Source: DATBFU01 sp046735265 (GTDB lineage: Bacteria > Acidobacteriota > Thermoanaerobaculia > UBA5066 > Gp7-AA6). From it: DNA of 7,936 nucleotides. The stretch lies in assembly GCA_046735265.1 (NCBI GenBank), contig JBKPSZ010000038.1:1-7936 (forward strand). Direction: 5' to 3'. This document shows positions 1 through 6,367 of this stretch, piece by piece (within the stretch, counting starts at the first letter, position 1; each line of letters opens with the position of its first letter). Under the pieces are notes generated by a model. The model did no database searches, was not told where the DNA came from, and worked only from the letters and a program-made list of their open reading frames with translations. The translations under genes were made by a program, and so were the position numbers.

Positions 1-336
1 GCGGTGACGTTCGCGGGTCTCGGTGTGGCGCTCTGGTCGCGCGCGGCTTTGGGAACGAACTGGAGCGGCAGCGTCGCCTTCAAGGAGAATCACGAGCTCA
101 TCGAGCGAGGTCCCTACCGCTACGTACGACACCCGATCTACAGCGGCATGCTCCTCATGGTCCTCGGGACGTCATTGATCCGGGGGAGCGTTTCCGGTTT
201 CGCGGTGTTCCTCCTCTGCTGTCTCGGACTCGGGCTCAAGGCGCGCCGGGAAGAGGCCCTTCTGGAGGGACATTTCCCGACCGCCTACGCGAGCTACAAG
301 ACGCGCGTCAAGGCGTTCATCCCTTTCCTGCTGTGA
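1..336 (+). CDS. ICMT-family membrane methyltransferase, 3' part
   Basis: The frame is open from the first base and ends at TGA 334-336, so the 5' part lies outside the window; the GTG at 4 is probably internal. The motif GPYRYVRHPIYSG at 109-147 is the S-adenosylmethionine-binding signature of the isoprenylcysteine carboxyl methyltransferase / phospholipid methyltransferase superfamily. It is followed by a hydrophobic helix and a C-terminal segment (EEALLEGHFPTAYASYKTRVKAFIP) that matches the usual end of these proteins, where a conserved Glu and Tyr precede a short tail. Bacterial members are small multi-spanning inner-membrane methyltransferases of mostly unknown substrate. The 111 visible residues are about the C-terminal half to two-thirds of a typical member. 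The family is secure; the substrate is not. Confidence 0.85.
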   Translation, partial: AVTFAGLGVALWSRAALGTNWSGSVAFKENHELIERGPYRYVRHPIYSGMLLMVLGTSLIRGSVSGFAVFLLCCLGLGLKARREEALLEGHFPTAYASYKTRVKAFIPFLL

Positions 337-362
337 ACCGAGATCTTCCGTTTGCGTCGGCG

Positions 363-393
363 CGAGCGGGCTCAACCGGGAGCCCGACGCTCG
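363..393 (+). other. Intergenic hairpin, possible weak terminator or mRNA structure
   Basis: CGAGC (363-367) plus GGGCTC (368-373) pair with GAGCCC (380-385) plus GCTCG (389-393). This makes an 11-bp stem with a 6-base loop AACCGG and a 3-base bulge (386-388). It sits in the 76-base gap between the methyltransferase stop and the next start. No T-run follows, so it is not a standard intrinsic terminator. It could attenuate read-through or shape the 5' end of the downstream message. The pairing is read directly; its role is inference. Confidence 0.4.
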
Positions 394-412
394 GGGCGTG
401 GAGCGAAACGCG

Positions 413-1603
413 ATGATTCCGTCTCTGCGCTCCGCCTACAACGCGGCCTACACCGACCAGAAATACCAGGACTACAGAAAGAGTCTCGAAACCCGCGGTC
501 GGATGACGATCCCTTTTCGTCTCGCCGAGACGCCCGTCTTCCTTCCGCCGGCGCTGCGAGACGAGATGGTCACCGCATCGCTCGAGATCTTCCGGCAGTT
601 GACGAAGCCGGAAGCGCTCGAGCGCTCGAAAGCCGCCGTGCCCCGGCAGTTCGACGTGCCGGACTGCCCGGATCGCCCCACGTTCGCGGTCACCGACTTC
701 GCCGTCGTGCGCGACTCCTCCGGGCGCCTCGCGCCGCGCCTGATCGAGCTGCAGGCGTTCCCCACGCTCTACGCCTTTCAGGTCGTCCAGGGCGAGGAGC
801 TCACGCGCCTCTGCCCGGAGGGGGACCTCGACTGGTATCTCTCCGGCCTCGACACGCCGGGATACTGGCGAACCCTCGAGAAGGCGATTCTCGACGGGAA
901 CCGCTCCGAGAACGTGGTCCTCCTCGATCTCGATCCCCCCAACCAGAAGACCGCGATCGACTTCGCTTTCACCGAGCAGTTCTGGGGAGTGCGTGCGGTC
1001 GACCCGGGACAGATCGAGAAGCGCGGCCGGGAGCTCTGGTACGAGCGCGAGGGCCGGAGGACCCGGATCCATCGGATCTACAACCGCCTGATCTTCGACG
1101 AGCTCGAAGCCACCGGCGCCCGTCTCCCCTTCGATCTGACCGAGCCGCTCGACGTCACGTGGGCGGGTCATCCCAACTGGTATTTCCGCTGGTCGAAGCA
1201 CTGCCTGCCGGACCTCCGACACCCGACCGTCCCCGAGTCCGTTCTCCTCTCGGACCTCGCGCGCCCGCCCGCCGATCTCGAGAACTGGGTCTTGAAGCCG
1301 CTCTTCTCCTTCGCCGGCTCGGGCGTCAAGGTCGACGTCACGCCGGCCGACCTCGACGCCGTCGCGCCCGAGCGTCGAGCGCACACCCTCCTGATGCGAA
1401 AGGTGGAGTACGCGCCCGCGATCGAGACGACGGACGGAAACGCGTCGAAGGTCGAGGTCCGGATCCTGTTTGTCTGGAAGGACGGAGTGCCTTATCCGGT
1501 GACGACGCTCGCCCGCCTCTCCCAGGGGAAGATGATGGGCGTCAACTACAACAAGGACAAGACCTGGGTCGGCTCGTCCGGATGCCTGTGGCCGAAGGGC
1601 TGA
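413..1603 (+). CDS. ATP-grasp-like protein of unknown function (possibly circularly permuted)
   Basis: The product is 396 residues from ATG 413, with GGAG at 400-403 nine bases upstream. A GTG at 398 in the same frame would add five residues but overlaps that Shine-Dalgarno, so ATG is preferred. I do not recognise a named family. The layout resembles circularly permuted ATP-grasp proteins (glutathionylspermidine-synthase-like and related): an Asp plus acidic strand (TDFAVVRDSSGRLAPRLIELQAFP, about residues 94-117), then RIYNRLIFDEL (221-231), the loop NWYFRWSKHCLPDLRH (255-270), a lysine strand and glycine loop NWVLKPLFSFAGSGVKV (291-307), and a C-terminal ligand-binding-like part with VEVRILFVW (347-355) and ARLSQGKMMGVNYNKDKTW (367-385). 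ATP-grasp enzymes join carboxylates to amines or thiols using ATP; the substrate here is unknown. No signal peptide or membrane segment is seen, so it is likely cytoplasmic. Its end overlaps the possible start of the STT3-like gene, suggesting coupled translation. The fold is a tentative inference. Confidence 0.85.
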   Translation: MIPSLRSAYNAAYTDQKYQDYRKSLETRGRMTIPFRLAETPVFLPPALRDEMVTASLEIFRQLTKPEALERSKAAVPRQFDVPDCPDRPTFAVTDFAVVRDSSGRLAPRLIELQAFPTLYAFQVVQGEELTRLCPEGDLDWYLSGLDTPGYWRTLEKAILDGNRSENVVLLDLDPPNQKTAIDFAFTEQFWGVRAVDPGQIEKRGRELWYEREGRRTRIHRIYNRLIFDELEATGARLPFDLTEPLDVTWAGHPNWYFRWSKHCLPDLRHPTVPESVLLSDLARPPADLENWVLKPLFSFAGSGVKVDVTPADLDAVAPERRAHTLLMRKVEYAPAIETTDGNASKVEVRILFVWKDGVPYPVTTLARLSQGKMMGVNYNKDKTWVGSSGCLWPKG

Positions 1604-3510
1604 GGTCCCCGACCGTCCGAGCGGAAGAAACGCAGGCGAAAGCAACCGGAGGCGAAGGCGCGGACGTGCGCGCGGCAACCGCCGTGGGAGCGGCGGTCTT
1701 TCTCGCCGCCTTCCTCGCCCGAGTCGCCAACGTCGGGCAGGCGCTCCCCGAAGGCGCGCCACGGGTCGCGCCGTTCGACGACCTGTACCACGCGTTCCGC
1801 ATGGACCAGGCGCTTACCTCGCCGGGCCGGGTCTCCGGATTCGATCCGGACCGCGGGCCGCGCGGGGTGTTCTGTCCCTGGCCTTCGCTCTACGACGCGG
1901 CGGCGGGGTCGGCGGCGAGAGCCCTCGGCGCGCGCGAGACTCGCGGGCTGCTCGAGCGGATCTTCTGGCTCCCGCCGATCGCGGGCTCTCTCTTCGTGGC
2001 GGCGGCCGCTTTCCTTCTCGCGCGGCGCCTGGATCCCTGGAGCGGCCTGCTGGGAGGGCTCGCGGCCGCTCTGGCGCCGGCCTTCCTCGAGGCGTCTCGC
2101 GTCGGCGCGATCGACCATCACTTCCTGGAGCCCCCGCTTCTCGCCGCGATCGTCTGGGCCGCGATGCGGATCGACGGCGAGGGAGGATCCCACGCCCGCC
2201 TCGCCCAACCCGCCCTCCTCGCGGCCGCGCTCACGGCCGCGCTGCTCGTCCAGCCCGCCCTCCTTCTCGCCGCGGCCGCGGCGGCCGTGGCGGTTCTGTT
2301 CTCGGCGGCGCCGGCCGGGAAGATCGACGCCGCGCTCGCGTTCGCTCTCGCCGCGGCGGCGGTGGGCGTCTACCGGATGCTCCAGCCGGCCGGGTATCCG
2401 CAGAGCTCTTGGTTTCTCGGAATCCCGCATGCGGCGTGCCTCGCGGGTGCCGCGGCCGCGTGCGCCGCTTCGGCGTTTCTCGCGCGCCGCGGGCTCGGCC
2501 GATGGTCGTCGGCCGCGGGCGCGATCGTGCTCGGCGCCCTGGCGCTCGCCGCGTTTCCCGGCGCCGTGTCCGCCCTCTCCTCCGGCGCCCGATTCCTCCG
2601 AGGCGACCCGTGGCTCGACACGATCATCGAGTTCCAGCCGCTCTTCGTCACGGGCGTTCGCGGAATCCCGGCGGGTCTGACGGAGCTCGGCGGCGGCTGT
2701 CTGCTCCTCCTCGTCGCCGCGCCCCGATTTCTCGCCGACGGCCGGTCGCGCAGGCGCCTCGCCATCGTCGCTCTTCTCTACCTCGCCGCGATGCTCGCGA
2801 CCCGGCGGTTCCTCGTGGCCGGCGCCCCCCTGCTCGCGTTTGCAGGCGCGGTTGCGCTCTTCGACCTCAAGCGGCGCTCCTCACGTCTCGCGCCGATCGC
2901 GGGCGCCGTGCTCGTCGTGCCGGCGCTTCTCGGAAGCCTTCCCGCTCTCCTCTCTCCGAGCGCGCCCGTGACGCCGCGGGCCGTGCCCATCCTCCGCGCG
3001 GCAGAGACGCTGCGGGCCCGGCCCGGCGAGGGACGCGTCCTCTCCTCCTGGTCCTGGGGGCACGTTTTCCACGTTCTCGGCGGACGACCCGTCGTCGTGG
3101 ACAACTTCGGAGCTTCGATCGGGCGGGGCGACTTCGAGAACGCGCTCGGCATCGTGCTCTCGCCCCGGGAGGAAGCGGTCGCGGAGTACTGCCGGCAGAC
3201 CGGCGTGCGCTTCGTGGTGCTGGAGAACCCGCTCGCGAACCTGACGGTGCAGGCCGAGGCGATCGGCCTTCCCGCGAGGTACTTCGTCCGGACGGATCCG
3301 GGCGGGCCGCGGATCACGCCGTCGATGCGTTTCTCATTCTGGTGGCGGGCGTATTTCGATCGCGGCGCAGCGGTCGAAGAGCCGCTCCGGCGATCCCCCG
3401 CCTTCGAGCGATTCCGGATGATCTACGCCGACTCGGGACCGGCGGTCGGGCCGGGGAGGTTCCACGGTCCGGCGGTCCAGATCTGGGAGCTCGAGCCGGA
3501 TCAGAGATAG
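1582..3510 (+). CDS. STT3/PglB/AglB-like membrane glycosyltransferase (oligosaccharyltransferase homologue)
   Basis: The product is 642 residues from ATG 1582, which overlaps the previous gene by 22 bases. GTG 1588 is also possible. GTG 1666, with GGAGG at 1648-1652 and GAAGG at 1654-1658 upstream, would start right before the first membrane helix and is a serious alternative. An Ala/Leu-rich multi-spanning N-terminal region (about residues 30-455) leads to a C-terminal soluble domain. STT3-like signs: PFDDLYHAFR after the first helix (first acidic motif, D66/D67), GAIDHHFLEP (176-184, like the archaeal DHHxxE), TIIE at 347-350 (the bacterial TIxE motif of external loop 5), and SWSWG (489-493) followed by GRPVVVDNFG (501-510), which lines up with WWDYG...R..ADN. 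STT3 enzymes move a glycan from a polyprenyl carrier to protein Asn on the outer face of the membrane. The WWDYG Asp is replaced by Ser here, so N-glycosylation is unproven. Superfamily fairly sure, substrate unknown. Confidence 0.82.
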   Translation: MPVAEGLRSPTVRAEETQAKATGGEGADVRAATAVGAAVFLAAFLARVANVGQALPEGAPRVAPFDDLYHAFRMDQALTSPGRVSGFDPDRGPRGVFCPWPSLYDAAAGSAARALGARETRGLLERIFWLPPIAGSLFVAAAAFLLARRLDPWSGLLGGLAAALAPAFLEASRVGAIDHHFLEPPLLAAIVWAAMRIDGEGGSHARLAQPALLAAALTAALLVQPALLLAAAAAAVAVLFSAAPAGKIDAALAFALAAAAVGVYRMLQPAGYPQSSWFLGIPHAACLAGAAAACAASAFLARRGLGRWSSAAGAIVLGALALAAFPGAVSALSSGARFLRGDPWLDTIIEFQPLFVTGVRGIPAGLTELGGGCLLLLVAAPRFLADGRSRRRLAIVALLYLAAMLATRRFLVAGAPLLAFAGAVALFDLKRRSSRLAPIAGAVLVVPALLGSLPALLSPSAPVTPRAVPILRAAETLRARPGEGRVLSSWSWGHVFHVLGGRPVVVDNFGASIGRGDFENALGIVLSPREEAVAEYCRQTGVRFVVLENPLANLTVQAEAIGLPARYFVRTDPGGPRITPSMRFSFWWRAYFDRGAAVEEPLRRSPAFERFRMIYADSGPAVGPGRFHGPAVQIWELEPDQR

Positions 3511-4211
3511 GTGTGGATCTGGTCCTTCCACCAGGGCCAGTCGTGGCCGTAGGGCGCGCCCCACACGCTTCCGCGGTTGCGAATCCCTTTGTCGTTCAGG
3601 ATGCGAAGCATGTCGGTCGTCCCCGAGAGGATGTTGTCTGTCTCCCCGGTGACGATCGCGATGTCCATCGAGGAGAGCCTCGCGACCCAATTGCCGTTCA
3701 TGTTCGGGACGTAGGCCGTCGGGCAGTGGAAATAGCAGAGGTCGTCCCAGTAGCCGTCCAGGAAGGAGTGGATGTCGTACTTCCCGGAGAAACCGACGAC
3801 CTTGTCGCAGAGCTCGGGATGCCGGAACCCGAAGTTGGCGGCGTGGTAGGCGCCGAAGGAGCAGCCGAGCGTACCGATCCGCCCGCCCCAGTTTCCCTTC
3901 GACTTCGAGAAAGGAACGACTTCGGTCGCGAGGTACCGGTCGTACTGCTCGTGACGCCGGATGCGTTCGGACGGCGGCTTTTCCTTGGCGTAGAAGCTCT
4001 CGGCGTCCACGCTGTCGACGCAACAGATCTGCAGCCGGCCGGCCTCGAGCAGATCGGCGACCGCTCCGACGAGCCCGAAGTCTTCGTTCTGGTAGAAGCG
4101 CCCCTGCGACGTCGGGAACCAGATCATCGGATACCCGGCGCGGCCGAACCAGAGAACCTCCATCCGCCGTCCGAGCGAAGGCGAGTTCCAGGCCAGATAG
4201 TCGCGGTACAA
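3501..4211 (-). CDS. Alpha/beta-hydrolase, putative esterase (COG4947-like)
   Basis: The product is 236 residues. The start is TTG at 4211-4209, chosen because a strong GGAGG (4224-4220) lies eight bases upstream and the encoded MYRDYLAWNSPSLGRRMEVL fits the usual N-terminus of this group. The nucleophile elbow is GCSFG at residues 116-120 (Ser118). D192 in GETDN and H223 in GHDWPWW are the likely acid and base of the triad. There is no signal peptide and the size is full length for small esterase-like hydrolases. The family resembles the esterase/lipase group COG4947 and the putative-esterase (Fes/esterase D) class; the natural substrate is unknown. It follows the DoxX-like gene by 48 bases on the same strand, so they may share a transcript. 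Its stop overlaps the STT3-like gene's stop by 10 bases in convergent orientation. The overlapping hairpin at 4221-4245 may affect translation. Confidence 0.9.
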   Translation of the reverse strand: MYRDYLAWNSPSLGRRMEVLWFGRAGYPMIWFPTSQGRFYQNEDFGLVGAVADLLEAGRLQICCVDSVDAESFYAKEKPPSERIRRHEQYDRYLATEVVPFSKSKGNWGGRIGTLGCSFGAYHAANFGFRHPELCDKVVGFSGKYDIHSFLDGYWDDLCYFHCPTAYVPNMNGNWVARLSSMDIAIVTGETDNILSGTTDMLRILNDKGIRNRGSVWGAPYGHDWPWWKDQIHTYL

Positions 4212-4217
4212 GGCGAT

Positions 4218-4224
4218 CCCCTCC
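4218..4224 (-). promoter_or_regulatory. Ribosome binding site that fixes the TTG start of the esterase
   Basis: On the - strand this reads GGAGGGG. The GGAGG core (4224-4220) is separated from TTG 4211-4209 by eight bases, an ideal spacing. No ATG or GTG in the frame has comparable support, so the rare TTG start is credible. Confidence 0.8.
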
Positions 4225-4245
4225 GTTGGCTTTCGGAAAACGGAG
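4221..4245 (-). promoter_or_regulatory. Inverted repeat overlapping the esterase ribosome binding site
   Basis: On the - strand CTCCGTT (4245-4239) and AACGGAG (4227-4221) are perfect 7-base complements around an 11-base loop. The right arm contains four bases of the Shine-Dalgarno core (GGAG), so folding would hide the ribosome binding site. It lies between the DoxX-like stop and the esterase TTG. No T-run follows, which argues against a terminator. The pairing is visible; regulation is inference. Confidence 0.45.
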
Positions 4246-4259
4246 CGGATTTTACCGCC

Positions 4260-4646
4260 TCAGAGGATGACGAAGCGGCCGCCGCCCGTCGTCGCGATGA
4301 CGAAATTCATCACGATGAAGAGCAGGTCGTAGTGCCAGCCCGAGGCCTTCTCCCCCCAGAAGCCGGTCTTCCAGACGAAGATCTTCTTTTGGATCGCACC
4401 GAGGTTGACGAGGATGAGCCCGATCGCCGCAGCCTGAATCACAACTCCCAACGCCACGCCGAGCGCGCCGCAGATCTCAGCGATTCCCAGAAAGCGCGTG
4501 AAGCCGGGACCCATGCCGATCGACTTGCCGCGCTCGACCGGATGGGCCGCGTGGCTCCAGCCGCTCCAGAAGAAGACCAGCGCAACGAGCAGCCGCATCG
4601 CGAGAAGAGCCCAGTCTGCGTAGTCCGCCAGAGCCGGCCACAGCAT
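4260..4646 (-). CDS. DoxX-family membrane protein
   Basis: The product is 128 residues from ATG 4646-4644, with GGAG nine bases upstream on the - strand. The frame stays open to 4856, but that extension runs through the antisense of the tRNA-Pro gene and gives the spurious 'GAAGIEPAT' peptide, so it is rejected. Four hydrophobic helices are visible: about residues 13-30 (WALLAMRLLVALVFFWSG), 52-70 (FLGIAEICGALGVALGVVI), 71-86, and 107-120. WSGWSHAAHP after helix 1 and GPGFTRFLGIAEICGALGVALG are typical of the DoxX/DoxD-like family of small inner-membrane proteins. Members have been linked to thiosulfate:quinone oxidoreductase subunits and to oxidative-stress complexes, but most are uncharacterised. 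It precedes the esterase by 48 bases on the same strand. Confidence 0.88.
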   Translation of the reverse strand: MLWPALADYADWALLAMRLLVALVFFWSGWSHAAHPVERGKSIGMGPGFTRFLGIAEICGALGVALGVVIQAAAIGLILVNLGAIQKKIFVWKTGFWGEKASGWHYDLLFIVMNFVIATTGGGRFVIL

Positions 4647-4712
4647 CCGCTGCGTCTCCGTTTCTTCCGACGCGCTCGTCCGTGGCTTCGAGGTTCGGCC
4701 GCGAGCGTCGGA

Positions 4713-4721
4713 TGCGATAAT
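4713..4721 (+). promoter_or_regulatory. Extended -10 promoter element of the tRNA-Pro gene
   Basis: TGCGATAAT matches the extended -10 consensus TGnTATAAT at all but one base. GATAAT ends eight bases before the first base of the tRNA (4730), so transcription would start within a few bases of the mature 5' end. A convincing -35 box is absent (GTTCGG at 4693-4698 is a poor match), as is common with extended -10 promoters. The match is seen; its use is inferred. Confidence 0.5.
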
Positions 4722-4729
4722 CCCGCCAT

Positions 4730-4804
4730 CGGGGCGTAGCGCAGCGGTAGCGTATCTGCTTTGGGAGCAGATGGTCGCCGGTTCGATCCCGGCCGCCCCG
4801 ACCA
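4730..4804 (+). tRNA. tRNA-Pro (anticodon TGG)
   Basis: A full cloverleaf can be drawn. The acceptor stem is CGGGGCG (4730-4736) with CGCCCCG (4794-4800), followed by discriminator A and an encoded CCA (4801-4804). The D stem is GCGC with GCGT. The anticodon stem TCTGC (4755-4759) pairs with GCAGA (4767-4771) around the loop TTTGGGA, giving anticodon TGG at 4762-4764. The T stem GCCGG (4777-4781) pairs with CCGGC (4789-4793) around TTCGATC. A C1-G72 acceptor pair and A73 are typical of bacterial tRNA-Pro. It reads the CCN proline codons, mainly CCA and CCG. Length is 75 bases; no defects are seen. Confidence 0.96.
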
Positions 4805-4918
4805 ACGTCGGCTTCACTTCGCTCGGGTCCTGCCTGCGGCACCGGCTCGGGGACACGCCCTCGACCGCGAGCCTGGACCCTCGCTTCGTTCAGCCTCCCG
4901 CAACGCGAGTCGTTTCGG

Positions 4919-4981
4919 TGAACTTCGCGGTCGGGCGGGGACAAGCCCCGCCCCGACGGTCGCGTTGCGAGCGAAAGTTCA
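4919..4981. repeat. Nested palindromic element, REP-like
   Basis: Outer arms TGAACTT (4919-4925) and AAGTTCA (4975-4981) are perfect complements and continue with CGC/GCG. The centre holds a perfect 8-bp stem, GGGCGGGG (4933-4940) and CCCCGCCC (4946-4953), around the loop ACAAG. The core resembles, from memory, short GC-rich dispersed repeats seen between genes in high-GC bacteria. No second copy of the core is visible in this window, so repeat status is not proven. It could also act in transcription termination downstream of the tRNA, although no T-run follows. Confidence 0.5.
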
Positions 4982-5053
4982 GCTGCCTCAGGGAAGTCGC
5001 CGTTGCTGGTTCGTCGCGCCGCGAACGAATTTTCCGCAGCCGCGAGGCGAGTT

Positions 5054-5073
5054 GCATTTCTTCACTGAAATGC
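5054..5073. repeat. Perfect 7-bp hairpin
   Basis: GCATTTC (5054-5060) and GAAATGC (5067-5073) are exact complements around the 6-base loop TTCACT. It lies about 110 bases before the histidine kinase start. Its AT content is higher than the surroundings. It could be an operator or a piece of the neighbouring palindrome cluster; function is unknown. Confidence 0.4.
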
Positions 5074-5185
5074 GCAGACGGCGCGAGACGTTCTCCGATG
5101 GGGACGGAAAGACGCGCCGCGCCCGGGGTGTCCTCGCCCGCAGGTGCGCGCGCTTCATCGAAACCCCGAAGCGAGCTCCGACGAG

Positions 5186-6367
5186 ATGGCAGGACCGAAC
5201 CCCCAGACGCAAGTTCGCCGACCGGCCGCGACGCGAACCAGCGCGCCCCTCGCGCGGTACGGGCTCGCGACCCTGCTCTTCGCCGCGGGGCTCGGGCTGA
5301 CGCATCTCCTCCAGCCCATCGTGACCTACCCCTTCCTGTATCCGCTGCTCTTCGCCGTCATGGCGAGCGCGTGGTTCGGCGGGACGGGGCCGGGGCTGTT
5401 CGCAGTCTTCCTCTCTCTCCTCGCGGTGAGCTACTGGTTCATTCCGCCGCCCGATTCCTTCGCGATGAAGCTCGAGGACGTCCCCTACTTCGCCGCCTTC
5501 GCGGCTTCGGGGCTGCTCGCGAGCTGGTTGAGCTCGGACCGGCGCCGGATCGAGCGGAAGCTCAAGGAGCGGTCGGAGGAGGTCGAGCGGAAGAACGAGG
5601 CCCTACGGACCGAATTCGCCGAGCGCCAGCGCGCCGAGGACGAACGCCGGACGGCTCAGGAGGAGCTCGCGCACGCGGCCCGCGTGACGACGATGGGAGA
5701 GCTCGTCGCCTCGATCTCGCACGAGGTCAGCCAGCCTCTCGCGGCGGTCGTCACCAACGCGAGCGCGAGCCTGCGCTGGCTCGAGGCCGCGCCGCCGAAC
5801 CTGCGCGAGGCTCGCGAGGCCGTCGAGCGAATCGTTCGCGATGGTGATCGGGCGAGCGAGGTGCTCACGCGGATCCGCGCTTTGCTCCGCAAGACGCCCG
5901 CCCGACAGGAACAGTTGAGCGTCAACGAGCTGATCCGGGACGCGGGGGCTCTCACGCGAGTCGAGATGCTCCGCCACGGCGTTTCGTTCCGGACGGAGCT
6001 CGATGCCGACTTGCCTCCCGTGGCCGGCGACCCGGTGCAGCTGCAGCAGGTCCTATTGAACCTGATCGTCAACGGCATCGAGGCGACCGACGGATCCGAC
6101 GGCGGATCGCGAGAGCTGGTGGTTCAATCCGAACGGCGGGACCCCGACATCCTGGTGGCTGTACGCGATCGCGGCGTCGGAATCTCAGCCGAGGCCGCCG
6201 ACCGCCTCTTCGACGCTTTCTACACGACGAAGCCGGGCGGGCTGGGGATGGGCCTGTCCGTCAGCCGTTCCATCGTCGAGGCGCACGGGGGGCGCCTCTG
6301 GGCCGCGCCGAACGCCGGTGGCGGATCGGTCTTTCGATTCACGCTGCCGGTCGAGACCCCTCCATGA
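5186..6367 (+). CDS. Membrane sensor histidine kinase with DUF4118-like input domain
   Basis: The product is 393 residues from ATG 5186. A GTG at 5144 would add 14 residues without a better ribosome site and is not preferred; neither start has a strong Shine-Dalgarno. Residues about 24-115 hold roughly four hydrophobic segments, with PFLYPLLFAVMASAWFGGTGPGLFAVFLSLLAVSYWF like the DUF4118 (KdpD-type) membrane module. A charged coiled coil follows (about 118-165). The dimerisation/phosphoacceptor domain has ISHEVSQPLAA with His179. The ATPase domain shows the N box (NLIVNGIEA, N292/N296), G1 (DRGVGIS, 328-334), an F-box-like FDAFYTT, and G2 (GLGMGL, 352-357). H-box style and partner place it near the FixL/TodS/DctB-like kinases. 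There is no PAS or HAMP domain, so the signal is probably sensed in or at the membrane. Its stop overlaps the regulator start as ATGA, implying co-expression. Confidence 0.93.
   Translation: MAGPNPQTQVRRPAATRTSAPLARYGLATLLFAAGLGLTHLLQPIVTYPFLYPLLFAVMASAWFGGTGPGLFAVFLSLLAVSYWFIPPPDSFAMKLEDVPYFAAFAASGLLASWLSSDRRRIERKLKERSEEVERKNEALRTEFAERQRAEDERRTAQEELAHAARVTTMGELVASISHEVSQPLAAVVTNASASLRWLEAAPPNLREAREAVERIVRDGDRASEVLTRIRALLRKTPARQEQLSVNELIRDAGALTRVEMLRHGVSFRTELDADLPPVAGDPVQLQQVLLNLIVNGIEATDGSDGGSRELVVQSERRDPDILVAVRDRGVGISAEAADRLFDAFYTTKPGGLGMGLSVSRSIVEAHGGRLWAAPNAGGGSVFRFTLPVETPP

Larger units (their letters stand above)
4805..5185 (+). other. Gene-free spacer with clustered inverted repeats
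   Basis: This stretch of about 380 bases between the tRNA and the histidine kinase is open in some frames, but the encoded peptides look random, begin inside the tRNA, and show no domain. It contains imperfect and perfect inverted repeats: GGGTCC (4825-4830) with GGACCC (4875-4880); CGCAACGCGA (4899-4908) with TCGCGTTGCG (4960-4969); the nested palindrome 4919-4981; a near-palindrome 5010-5029; and the hairpin 5054-5073. No Shine-Dalgarno-supported small gene and no clear promoter for the kinase were found. Confidence 0.6.

Noticed and set aside
352..1581. Upstream extension of the STT3-like frame to give a protein of about 1050 residues
   Set aside because: The extension lies wholly over the ATP-grasp-like gene in another frame and is Arg/Pro-rich without domains. 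It is a GC-rich shadow.
317..2430. Long - strand open frames opposite the ATP-grasp-like and STT3-like genes
   Set aside because: Arg/Gly/Glu-rich products with no recognisable domain, directly opposite clear genes; expected in high-GC DNA.
4249..4254. TAAAAT on the - strand as a -10 box for the esterase
   Set aside because: No -35 partner at the right distance (CGCTTC only) and no extended -10; chance match in a short AT-rich patch.
2409..4739. A + strand open frame of about 776 codons across the STT3-like, esterase and DoxX-like genes
   Set aside because: It covers three well-supported genes in other frames or strands and shows no domain; high-GC artefact.
4647..4856. N-terminal extension of the DoxX-like protein to 198 residues
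   Set aside because: It translates the antisense of the tRNA-Pro gene and gives the well-known spurious 'GAAGIEPAT' peptide. ATG 4646 has its own Shine-Dalgarno and starts right before the first helix.
5144..5185. GTG 5144 as the kinase start
   Set aside because: It adds 14 residues without domain content or a Shine-Dalgarno; ATG 5186 is preferred, though not proven.
4761..5847. Open + strand frames that begin inside the tRNA and run into the kinase gene
   Set aside because: They start in the tRNA, have Arg/Pro/Ala-rich random-looking products, and overlap the well-supported kinase in another frame.
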